Shown here piece by piece: positions 33,154 through 40,606 of a stretch of 55,268 nucleotides of DNA (position 1 is its first letter; each line of letters opens with the position of its first letter). The notes under the pieces are model-generated. The model did not search any database. It saw only the letters and a list, made by a program, of their open reading frames with translations, and was not told where the DNA came from. A program made the position numbers and the translations under genes. The stretch spans positions 1 to 55,268 of the forward strand of contig JAOAEJ010000074.1 in NCBI GenBank assembly GCA_026416815.1. Reading direction: 5' to 3'. Source of the stretch: Clostridia bacterium. Its GTDB lineage: Bacteria; Bacillota; Clostridia; Acetivibrionales; DSM-2933.

Positions 33154-34854
33154 ATGTGTAAATTTACTAAATCTTTTGTATTTCCCCTAGTCCTCATACT
33201 TGTATTTAGCAGCGTTTTTACCTTTATAGGCTTTACGACTGTTGAAGCAACAGAAGGTAAGCTTGTAGCCCACTATAAATTTGATGGGGATTATAAGGAT
33301 TACTCAGGGAATGGCAATAATGGAACAGCTCTAGGAAGTGTTACGTTTGTAGAGGCAAAGGTAGGCAAGGGGGCTAAATTTGACGGCTCATCCTGTGTTC
33401 AGGTAAATGACAACAGTTCACTTAATATCGGTCCATTATTTACATATTCGGTTTGGGTATCTAAGGAAGTGATTTCAAATGGCAATACCGGAATATTCTC
33501 AAAAAGAGGGTCCTTTGAGCTGGTTAGCGGTAATAGTTATATAATTAATAGGCTCGTTAACAGTGAGGGTGGCAGCAACGATTTGCCCTTTAAAACAGGG
33601 CTAGAGGCAGGAATATGGACTCATTTGGCGGTAGTCTCCGACGGAAAAACAGTAAAGTTTTACGTAAATGGTGCTCTTAGCAATACCATAGACATTGCGA
33701 TTGTTACGCCGGATACCACTAGCAAGCTCAATATAGGTGCATGGGATATAGGAGAGAGTCTACTGTACTTTACCGGAATAATCGATGACTTGAGAATATA
33801 TAATTATGTACTTACCGAAGCAGATATAAAAGCACTATACGGAGTAAGCCAACCTATTTCAAATAGCGATACTCAAACGACAAATACTCAAGAACCTGCT
33901 GCACAGCAAATAAAGCTCAATGCAGCTACGACAGACGGGAAAGTAGAACTCTCATGGACCCAACCGGGGAATACTACAGGTTTGGTAGGCTACTACTTAT
34001 ATAGAGGAGTAATAGCAGGGAAGGAAGAGCCTACACCGCTCACCGATTTTCCTGTTACCGAAACAAATTATGTAGATTCTAAAGTTACACCAGGTGCCAA
34101 GTACTATTATATTTGTAAGGCAGTATACCAGAATAATACCGAGTCCGGAGCATCCAATGAAGTTTCGGTTACGGTAGCTGGTGGAACGCTAACTCAAGGA
34201 ATAAAGCTTGAGTCAAGTATTGTAAATGGTAAGGTAGAGCTTTCTTGGACAGCACCGATAGATACCGATGGTTTGGCTGGTTACTACATATACAAAGGGA
34301 CAGCAGCAGGTAAGCAAGAAGATATGCCGCTTACCGATTTCCCTATTGAAGAAACCCATTTTAGAGATACTAAAGCTTCATACGGTACTACGTATTACTA
34401 TATATGTAAGGCTGTTTACAATGATGATAGAGAGCCTGTGGCTTCAAACGAGATAGCAGCAACTGTAGTAGGGCAGTCAACTATGGTTCTTCAAATAGGT
34501 AATCCTAATATCACAGTTGACGGAAAAACCGAGCCTATAGACAGTGCGGGGACAACACCTGTAGTAGTAGAAGGAAGGACGCTTGTTCCAATAGCAGCGG
34601 TAGTAAAGCCTATGGGAGGCACGCTGAACTGGAACGCCAGTGAGAAGAAGATCACAATTAATGTGAGGGATAATGTAATAGAACTATGGGTTAATAAAGA
34701 TATAGCTGTAGTAAATGGGCTAGAGGAGGAGCTGGATGTTGCGCCAAAGATAATAAACGGCAGAACAATGGTTCCGTTAGGATTTGTAACCCAAAATATA
34801 GGATGTGGCATAACCTGGGATGGTGTAACTAAAAAAATTACTATAAAGTATTAA
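33154..34854 (+). CDS. secreted LamG / fibronectin-III-like / copper-amine-oxidase-N protein
   Basis: A 566-residue surface protein. A signal peptide (1-32, ending near VEA) is followed by a LamG/concanavalin-like lectin domain (about 35-225; HYKFDGDYKDYSGNGNNG, KFYVNG, IDDLRIYNYVL), two near-identical FN3-like repeats (about 250-335 and 345-430; GKVELSWT...GYYLYRG...YYYICKAVY), and a C-terminal Cu_amine_oxidN1 stalk domain (about 440-566; VEGRTLVP, NGRTMVPLGFV). These combine glycan or protein binding with cell-surface attachment. ATG 33154 has AAAAGGAGG; the upstream ATG 33109 would hide the signal peptide. It converges with a paralogue. Ligand unknown. Confidence 0.9.
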   Translation: MCKFTKSFVFPLVLILVFSSVFTFIGFTTVEATEGKLVAHYKFDGDYKDYSGNGNNGTALGSVTFVEAKVGKGAKFDGSSCVQVNDNSSLNIGPLFTYSVWVSKEVISNGNTGIFSKRGSFELVSGNSYIINRLVNSEGGSNDLPFKTGLEAGIWTHLAVVSDGKTVKFYVNGALSNTIDIAIVTPDTTSKLNIGAWDIGESLLYFTGIIDDLRIYNYVLTEADIKALYGVSQPISNSDTQTTNTQEPAAQQIKLNAATTDGKVELSWTQPGNTTGLVGYYLYRGVIAGKEEPTPLTDFPVTETNYVDSKVTPGAKYYYICKAVYQNNTESGASNEVSVTVAGGTLTQGIKLESSIVNGKVELSWTAPIDTDGLAGYYIYKGTAAGKQEDMPLTDFPIEETHFRDTKASYGTTYYYICKAVYNDDREPVASNEIAATVVGQSTMVLQIGNPNITVDGKTEPIDSAGTTPVVVEGRTLVPIAAVVKPMGGTLNWNASEKKITINVRDNVIELWVNKDIAVVNGLEEELDVAPKIINGRTMVPLGFVTQNIGCGITWDGVTKKITIKY

Positions 34855-34875
34855 ATGAATAAAATATCTATAAAT

Positions 34876-34916
34876 ATAAGGCTGCAAGTTATGAGAACTT
34901 GCAGCCTTATATTTAT
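34876..34916. terminator. bidirectional terminator between the two LamG genes
   Basis: ATAAGGCTGCAAGTT and AACTTGCAGCCTTAT form a perfect 15-bp stem around ATGAG. Both strands continue with A/T-rich sequence. Confidence 0.88.
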
Positions 34917-34929
34917 GTACTTGAGAAGA

Positions 34930-36696
34930 TTAATAGCCTATAGTTATGGTTTTAGTTGCACCATCCCATTTTATTGTACAACCTAGATTCTGAGTTACAA
35001 AGGCTAAAGGTAACATAGTTCTTCCATTAATAACCCTTGGAGCAACATCGGTTGTTTTACTCACGCCATTTACTAGGGTATTGTACTTACCTATCCATAA
35101 ATCGATTGTTTTGTCTTTATACTGAATGGATACTTTCTTTTCAGTTCCATTCCAACTGACTTTTCCACCCATTGTAGAAATAATTGCGCCTATTGGAACC
35201 AAAGTCTTGCCTTCAACAGATATTGGAGTGGTTCCCTTACCTGGGTCAATCTCCTGTTTTTGTCCGTTTGCTGTCATATATGGATTGTTAAGCTGTAAAA
35301 CTATAGTTCTGCCGACCCCATATTGCATATACAGTGCTTTAACCTCTTCTGGAGTTAATGCATAGTTGTATATTCTGAGCTCATCCATCATTCCTTTGAA
35401 GAATGCGGTTTCACCTTCGATACTGCTTCCTATCAGCAGACTGCCGCTTGAGTAGTACAAAGGAGCTGCAAAAGACTTATTATCTTTAAGATCTCCATTG
35501 TGATAGATTTTTAGACTCTTTCCGTCATAGGTTGCAGTAATGAAATACCAACCCTCTATATCTACATCATACTCAGAGTAGAAAGTGGAGTTGTTTCCGT
35601 ATTCATCAAAAAGCTTTATTGCCGGATGACTGTCATAATCAAAGAGATCGTAGGAAGAAGAGTCGCTATCTAAACTGCTTCCCAATTTTGATAATACAGG
35701 GAAATTTCTATCGTCCCCATCCTTGTACAACCATGCTGCAAATGTAAACTTATCAAGGTCAAGGGAATCACTATCCTTAACCTCTACATAGCTGCTTCCA
35801 TCTAGCTTTATACCTTTACCTGCTATTGCATTTGCGAAGGTTAGGCCATTTTGGCCACCAAGGGCTGTACCATCATTTTTGAACCCGGAATAATCTATTA
35901 AATCATTATCGAATTTATAGTAGGCTACTAAATTACTAGGCTTGTTTATAAGGTACCTGCCTGTACCTTTGGCTATTTCATTGAAGGTAGCTTCTACTTC
36001 CGTAGGGCTAAGGGCATAGTTATAGAGCCTTACATCATCCATCATACCTTCAAAGAATTGAGTTTCACCATCAACATTACAACCTATGTAGAGGCTGCCG
36101 GTAGATACTGGGAGTATGCTTGAAAAAGTTTTATTATCCTTTAAAACTCCGTTGGAGTAGATTTTAACGCTTTTACCGTCGAAGGTTGCGGTGACAAGTG
36201 TCCACTTTTGGAAATCTACTCTTTGCTGGGAATAAATTGTGGTGCTATTATCATACTGGTCTATAAGTGATACCGAAGGAAAGAAGTCGTAATCGCCAAA
36301 TGCGTATGGATAGCGTTCCTCATCGTTTCCAGCCAGCTTTGAGATAATCGGCTGACCTCTCAAAGGCCTGTTGTCATCCTTATAAATCCATGCCGAGAAG
36401 GTAAACCCCTTATCAAAATCAAGGTAGTCGCTGTCTTCTACTTCTACATAGCTTTTACCGTCGAATTTTGCTGCCATTCCTGATACACCATTTACAAAGC
36501 TGATATTACCGAATTTAAGACCATCATGGCCAAGACCTGCAGAATCCCTAAAATCATTGTCAAATCTATAGTGTGCTACGAGCATTTTACCTAGCTCACT
36601 GGCACCTGCAAATGCTGAGCCGCTGATTGAAAAAATGCTTAATAAAGTAATGGATAATAACAAAAGTAGGCTTACTGCTTTTTTAGTTTTCCTCAT
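34930..36696 (-). CDS. secreted double-LamG / copper-amine-oxidase-N protein
   Basis: A 588-residue paralogue of the convergent gene. Signal peptide (1-30, SAFA cleavage), LamG domain 1 (about 40-235) and LamG domain 2 (about 245-455), each with HYRFDNDFRDSAGLGHDG-type openings and DDVRLYNYAL-type ends, then a Cu_amine_oxidN1 domain (about 468-588; VEGKTLVP, NGRTMLPLAFV). The two LamG copies are clearly duplicated. AAGGAGG precedes the ATG. Upstream lies TAAA-N16-GCCGATAT, a near-perfect motility-sigma promoter, with an overlapping sigma-A candidate. Likely a surface adhesin or carbohydrate-binding protein; the ligand is unknown. Confidence 0.9.
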   Translation of the reverse strand: MRKTKKAVSLLLLLSITLLSIFSISGSAFAGASELGKMLVAHYRFDNDFRDSAGLGHDGLKFGNISFVNGVSGMAAKFDGKSYVEVEDSDYLDFDKGFTFSAWIYKDDNRPLRGQPIISKLAGNDEERYPYAFGDYDFFPSVSLIDQYDNSTTIYSQQRVDFQKWTLVTATFDGKSVKIYSNGVLKDNKTFSSILPVSTGSLYIGCNVDGETQFFEGMMDDVRLYNYALSPTEVEATFNEIAKGTGRYLINKPSNLVAYYKFDNDLIDYSGFKNDGTALGGQNGLTFANAIAGKGIKLDGSSYVEVKDSDSLDLDKFTFAAWLYKDGDDRNFPVLSKLGSSLDSDSSSYDLFDYDSHPAIKLFDEYGNNSTFYSEYDVDIEGWYFITATYDGKSLKIYHNGDLKDNKSFAAPLYYSSGSLLIGSSIEGETAFFKGMMDELRIYNYALTPEEVKALYMQYGVGRTIVLQLNNPYMTANGQKQEIDPGKGTTPISVEGKTLVPIGAIISTMGGKVSWNGTEKKVSIQYKDKTIDLWIGKYNTLVNGVSKTTDVAPRVINGRTMLPLAFVTQNLGCTIKWDGATKTITIGY

Positions 36697-36738
36697 TTTT
36701 TTTACCTCCTTAATATAATAAATAATGGTAATGTAACT

Positions 36739-36779
36739 ATATTATTCTTATATATCGGCTTAATCAAGACCCTTGTTTA
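36739..36779 (-). promoter_or_regulatory. sigma-D (motility) promoter candidate of the double-LamG gene
   Basis: On the minus strand TAAA (36776-36779) and GCCGATAT (36752-36759) are 16 bases apart; the consensus is TAAA-N15-GCCGATA(A/T). A sigma-A alternative, TTGATT-N17-TAATAT, overlaps it (36762-36767 and 36739-36744). Confidence 0.55.
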
Positions 36780-36823
36780 GTTTTTTGTCACATATAGTAT
36801 ATAAAAGTGTATAATTTGTCGGT

Positions 36824-36869
36824 AAAAAAGAAAGGTTTAGACTCTACAAATTCAAGTCTAAACCTTTCT
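36824..36869 (-). terminator. terminator of the DUF3298 gene
   Basis: On the minus strand AGAAAGGTTTAGACT (36855-36869) pairs with AGTCTAAACCTTTCT (36829-36843), a perfect 15-bp stem, followed by TTTTT. It lies just after the stop of the DUF3298 gene. Confidence 0.9.
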
Positions 36870-36878
36870 AGGCTACAT

Positions 36879-37496
36879 TTAGCCGTTGGTTGCCATCCTG
36901 CCAAGTGGGCCGTTATCGGTTATAATGTCCTGCAGGTCATAGACGGATATAGGGAACATCGGAAAACCGTAAACATAAGGAGTAAGTTCATATAGCTGAA
37001 AATATACTACCAAAGTCTTATCTGCAATATAATAATCCTGATTGGGCGCTATTTGTGTAAATTCCGTAAGTAAAGGAACCTGCCTTTGGGTGATTTGCTT
37101 TTGGATAATATCCGAAAGTACCTTTACATAATTACTGCCAGGTTTAAAAAGCTCACCTAACTGATATTGTTTGCCGGTCTGGGTGTCAAATGTCAGTGAT
37201 TTAATCACTGTCAATCCGTGGGCTGCCATAGGAGCGTATGCATAATTCTCCATATCCAGACTTAGGATACCCCTTTCATTAGTCTTCAGTTCATAATAAC
37301 CTGTAACCTGCATTTGAGGGTTTTGGTAATATCCTTGATCGGAAATAAGTTTTTGCACCAGATTGAATATAGCCGTATTTATCCTCTGATGCACAGCAGG
37401 AATACCAAGACCTGTTACCGCAGGATAATATACATCCAGATTGGGTCTAACCAACCTGTGTGTAACTATTTGGACGGGAAATTTTGTTGTGTCCAT
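36879..37496 (-). CDS. DUF3298-type protein
   Basis: A 205-residue protein without a signal peptide. It matches the DUF4163/DUF3298 pattern found in PdaC and RsiV (VYYPAVTGL...INTAIFNLVQ...SLTFDTQTGKQYQLGELFKPGSNYVKVLSDIIQKQI...DKTLVVYFQLYELTPYVYGFP). The function of the domain is unclear; in secreted relatives it binds peptidoglycan or lysozyme. The C-terminal part is strikingly similar to the end of the WG-repeat gene at 42917 (SNYVKVLSDII). A weak AGGATTGATTA site precedes the ATG. Monocistronic, with a strong terminator. Confidence 0.8.
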   Translation of the reverse strand: MDTTKFPVQIVTHRLVRPNLDVYYPAVTGLGIPAVHQRINTAIFNLVQKLISDQGYYQNPQMQVTGYYELKTNERGILSLDMENYAYAPMAAHGLTVIKSLTFDTQTGKQYQLGELFKPGSNYVKVLSDIIQKQITQRQVPLLTEFTQIAPNQDYYIADKTLVVYFQLYELTPYVYGFPMFPISVYDLQDIITDNGPLGRMATNG

Positions 37497-37530
37497 AATT
37501 AATCAATCCTTACTATAGATAGTTTACTAA

Positions 37531-37630
37531 AGATAGTTTACTGTAAACTTAGTGATTGACCGTTAGGCAATGAGCTGTGGTAAGTGCGATTTGCCTAACT
37601 GGATAAAATCACTTTTACAGTAAACTATCT
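37531..37630 (-). repeat. family B palindromic repeat, copy B4
   Basis: Ends AGATAGTTTACTG/CAGTAAACTATCT, inner TAGTGATT/AATCACTT, stem CGTTAGGCAA/TTGCCTAACTG, loop CTGTGGTAAGTG. An extra GATAGTTTACT copy precedes it at 37517. Orientation follows B1. The outer ends match B2. Confidence 0.85.
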
Positions 37631-37764
37631 ATAAAAAGGTATTCTAATTTTATAATATTCCAACATCATTAGGGTAGTGCAGTTGTTTTTATATTGGTCT
37701 ACTTCATAAAATGTCATTGATAAAATATGTGACTAAAAGTTTTGTAAATATGACTAAAAGTTGG

Positions 37765-37793
37765 TTGATATAAGATGGATTGGTATTTATAAT
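37765..37793 (+). promoter_or_regulatory. sigma-A promoter of the ABC exporter operon
   Basis: TTGATA (37765-37770) and a perfect TATAAT (37788-37793) with 17-base spacing, 38 bases before the ATG. Confidence 0.72.
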
Positions 37794-37830
37794 TGTATTA
37801 AGATATCTATAATATATGGAGAATATACTC

Positions 37831-38706
37831 ATGATAAATGAAATAAAAAAATACTGGGCATTTGGTGAAAACTCAATAAAAGAGCAATATGCGTATAAAC
37901 TGCGATCCTTTATATGGACAGTTTTTTTTACACTAAACATGCTAATCCAATACTTTGTTTGGAAGGCTGTATTTGAAAGTAATAATGGGGTGTTTTACAA
38001 TATATCCCTTAAACAGTATATATCTTATATAGGTATAGGTCTTATAGTAACTACCCTAAGTTTATCTTATCAGTATTTATTTATTGCTGGAGAAGTGAGA
38101 AATGGAAATGTTGCAATGAGTTTAATAAAGCCAATAAGCTTTAATAGGCTGGTTTTTGCAAAACATGTAGGATGGAAAGTCGGGGAATTGATAAACCTAA
38201 TACCTATTGTAATCATTGTATTTTTTGTTACCGGTGCGAATACGGTCTCACCTTTGGTGTTTTTTGAGTTTGCATTAAGTGTGGTATTTGCATTTATCAT
38301 TTCATATTTGTTTTCGTATCTTTTAGGTATACTGACATTCTGGATAACAAATTACTGGGGACTGCATCTTTTGCGGTTAAGCCTATCTATCATATTTTCA
38401 GGTCAGGTTATAGCTATTCCTATCTACTTTAAAATTGGAGAAGGCGGAATGACGAGTATTCCTATACCGTTTTTAAGTTCCGATTTTGTTGCGGTATTTT
38501 TTAAAATGTTAGGCTTTATATCTTATATACTTCCGTTTCAAACTATGTATTTTACACCTACAGGCATATACACCGGACTTATTAGCGGAGAACAACAGGT
38601 ATTTTTCCACTTGTTTCTTCAGGCTTTCTGGATAGTATTTTTATATCTGTTGATTAAGTTTGTATGGAAAAAGGTCCAGAACGATATAACCATTTTAGGA
38701 GGATGA
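37831..38706 (+). CDS. ABC-2 type transporter permease (first)
   Basis: A 291-residue integral membrane protein with six predicted hydrophobic segments, of the ABC-2 (DUF990-like) permease type. ATG 37831 follows GGAGA with eight-base spacing; ATG 37816 overlaps that site and is less likely. It ends one base before the second permease starts. With the second permease and the ATPase it forms a heteromeric exporter. Related three-gene sets are common in clostridia; the substrate is not known. Confidence 0.85.
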   Translation: MINEIKKYWAFGENSIKEQYAYKLRSFIWTVFFTLNMLIQYFVWKAVFESNNGVFYNISLKQYISYIGIGLIVTTLSLSYQYLFIAGEVRNGNVAMSLIKPISFNRLVFAKHVGWKVGELINLIPIVIIVFFVTGANTVSPLVFFEFALSVVFAFIISYLFSYLLGILTFWITNYWGLHLLRLSLSIIFSGQVIAIPIYFKIGEGGMTSIPIPFLSSDFVAVFFKMLGFISYILPFQTMYFTPTGIYTGLISGEQQVFFHLFLQAFWIVFLYLLIKFVWKKVQNDITILGG

Positions 38707-38707
38707 T

Positions 38708-39538
38708 ATGGGTAGATTCTTTTCTATATATTTAGCTTTTTTTAAGCAGCAAGTTAAAAGTCTCATGGAATACAAAATTGATTTTATGCTGGGTATGATA
38801 GGCCTCTCCATCCAGCAAGTCGCAAATTTCCTGCTTATATTTGTGGCGTTTACTCAAATAAAAGCTATGGGAGCTTACAGTTTTAATGAAATACTCTTAT
38901 TCTATGGATACTCCCAGATAATAAGAGGTATAGACCACGTATACAACGATAACATTTGGGCTGTAGCAAACGCAAAAATAAAGGACGGTGAGTTTGCTCT
39001 ATACCAAATAAGGCCTATAAATACCATCATACATATAGTTATAGAAAAAGTACAATTTGACGGTATTGGTGAATTTTTGCTGGGTGTTGTGATATTTACA
39101 TATGCAAAAGTGCAGTTGAATCTGGTTTTTGGTATTAAGGAATGGGCTGTATTCTTTGTTTTTATTATAACCGGGTTGGCTATTTACTTTGCTATCAAGC
39201 TTGCTTGTGCTTCCGTAGCATTCTGGACGGTAACCAGCAGAGAATTAATGACTGTAGCATATGAAATAAACGGTTTTACAAAATATCCGCTGGATATTTA
39301 TAAAAACCATTTAATAAAATTGATGATTACTTATGTGCTTCCCTTTGCAGTAGTAAGCTATGTTCCTATGGTCTATTTTATAAGAGACCATGAAATTGTA
39401 TCTCAAGTTATTGGAATCCCATATCCCAATAGGGAGTTTCTAATACTTTTTGCAATGTTGATAGCTGTAATATCCTTATCTTTAAGCATTGTGTTATGGA
39501 ATAGGGGACTAAAAAAGTATGAACCTACAGGAATTTGA
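38708..39538 (+). CDS. ABC-2 type transporter permease (second)
   Basis: A 276-residue membrane protein with about six hydrophobic segments, of the ABC-2 family, paired with the preceding permease. A segment near 230 (IPYPNREFL) precedes the last transmembrane helix. AGGAGGATG precedes the ATG and overlaps the end of the first permease gene, a sign of tight coupling. The ATPase gene starts 15 bases downstream. Confidence 0.85.
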   Translation: MGRFFSIYLAFFKQQVKSLMEYKIDFMLGMIGLSIQQVANFLLIFVAFTQIKAMGAYSFNEILLFYGYSQIIRGIDHVYNDNIWAVANAKIKDGEFALYQIRPINTIIHIVIEKVQFDGIGEFLLGVVIFTYAKVQLNLVFGIKEWAVFFVFIITGLAIYFAIKLACASVAFWTVTSRELMTVAYEINGFTKYPLDIYKNHLIKLMITYVLPFAVVSYVPMVYFIRDHEIVSQVIGIPYPNREFLILFAMLIAVISLSLSIVLWNRGLKKYEPTGI

Positions 39539-39552
39539 TTAGGGGGTATTAG

Positions 39553-40554
39553 ATGATTACTGTTGAACAATTAACAAAAGAATTTAAAGTATACAAAAAA
39601 TATGAGGGCCTTAGCGGAGCTGTAAAATCACTTTTCTCAAACAAATATGACGTAAAGACGGCGGTGAACGGCATGGAATTCCATATAGACCGTGGAGAAC
39701 TTGTGGGCTACATAGGTCTAAATGGTGCTGGGAAATCCACCACCATAAAAATGATGACCGGGCTTCTTGTGCCTACATCAGGTAAATGCACTATTGATGG
39801 GCTTATTCCCTATAAAGATAGAAAAAAACATACTATGAATATAGGTGTGGTATTCGGTCAGAGAACACAGTTGTGGTGGGATTTGCCTGTTTCGGAGTCT
39901 TTCGGGGTGCTGCAAAAAATTTATGCCGTTCCGGAAAAAAGGTATAGGGAAAACCTTGAATATCTTAAGTTTGTACTGGGGTTGGATGAATTCTACATGG
40001 TTCCTGTAAGGAATTTAAGCCTGGGTCAGAAAATGAGAGCAGACCTTGCAGCTTCCCTTCTTCATGACCCTAAGGTTGTATTTCTGGACGAGCCTACCAT
40101 AGGGCTTGATGTTCTTGTAAAAGACAGGATAAGAAAGGCGATTAAGGACATTAACAGAGAAAAAGATACTACCGTAGTGCTTACAACCCATGACCTCAAT
40201 GACATTGAGGAAATATGCAATAGAATAATAGTTATCGATAAGGGAAGAAAAATATATGACGGTACAATAAAGGACTTAAAGGGCAGGTTTGGCAGTTACA
40301 GGAGTGTCAAATTCGATGTAAGGGGAGACAACAAAGTTGATCTAAACAGCATGCTGAATATAGAGAATAAAGACCTTTCGGTAAAAAGTGAACAGGGAGA
40401 AATACATGTAAAGTTTCATAGGGATAAGGTTCAGGTATCTGATATTATCAGCGCAGTGGTTAATAACATTGAGGTTAGGGATATCTCAATACAGGAGCCT
40501 GAGATGGAGGATATTATTAAGGAAATTTACTCAGGACAATTGAGTCTTGCATAA
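39553..40554 (+). CDS. ABC transporter ATP-binding protein of the ABC-2 exporter
   Basis: A 333-residue ATPase with Walker A GLNGAGKST (about 55-63), Q-loop VVFGQRTQLWW, signature LSLGQKMRAD, Walker B VVFLDEPT, D-loop GLD and the switch His in TTHDLND. The C-terminal ~90 residues form an extra regulatory domain seen in drug or lipid exporter ATPases. It energises the two permeases. GGGGG precedes the ATG. The downstream Ser/Thr kinase begins 53 bases later without a terminator, so it is probably co-transcribed. Confidence 0.92.
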   Translation: MITVEQLTKEFKVYKKYEGLSGAVKSLFSNKYDVKTAVNGMEFHIDRGELVGYIGLNGAGKSTTIKMMTGLLVPTSGKCTIDGLIPYKDRKKHTMNIGVVFGQRTQLWWDLPVSESFGVLQKIYAVPEKRYRENLEYLKFVLGLDEFYMVPVRNLSLGQKMRADLAASLLHDPKVVFLDEPTIGLDVLVKDRIRKAIKDINREKDTTVVLTTHDLNDIEEICNRIIVIDKGRKIYDGTIKDLKGRFGSYRSVKFDVRGDNKVDLNSMLNIENKDLSVKSEQGEIHVKFHRDKVQVSDIISAVVNNIEVRDISIQEPEMEDIIKEIYSGQLSLA

Positions 40555-40606
40555 GATGGAACTCCATTATCTGTAATAACTACAAGGTATTGAAGGTGAT
40601 ATAAAG

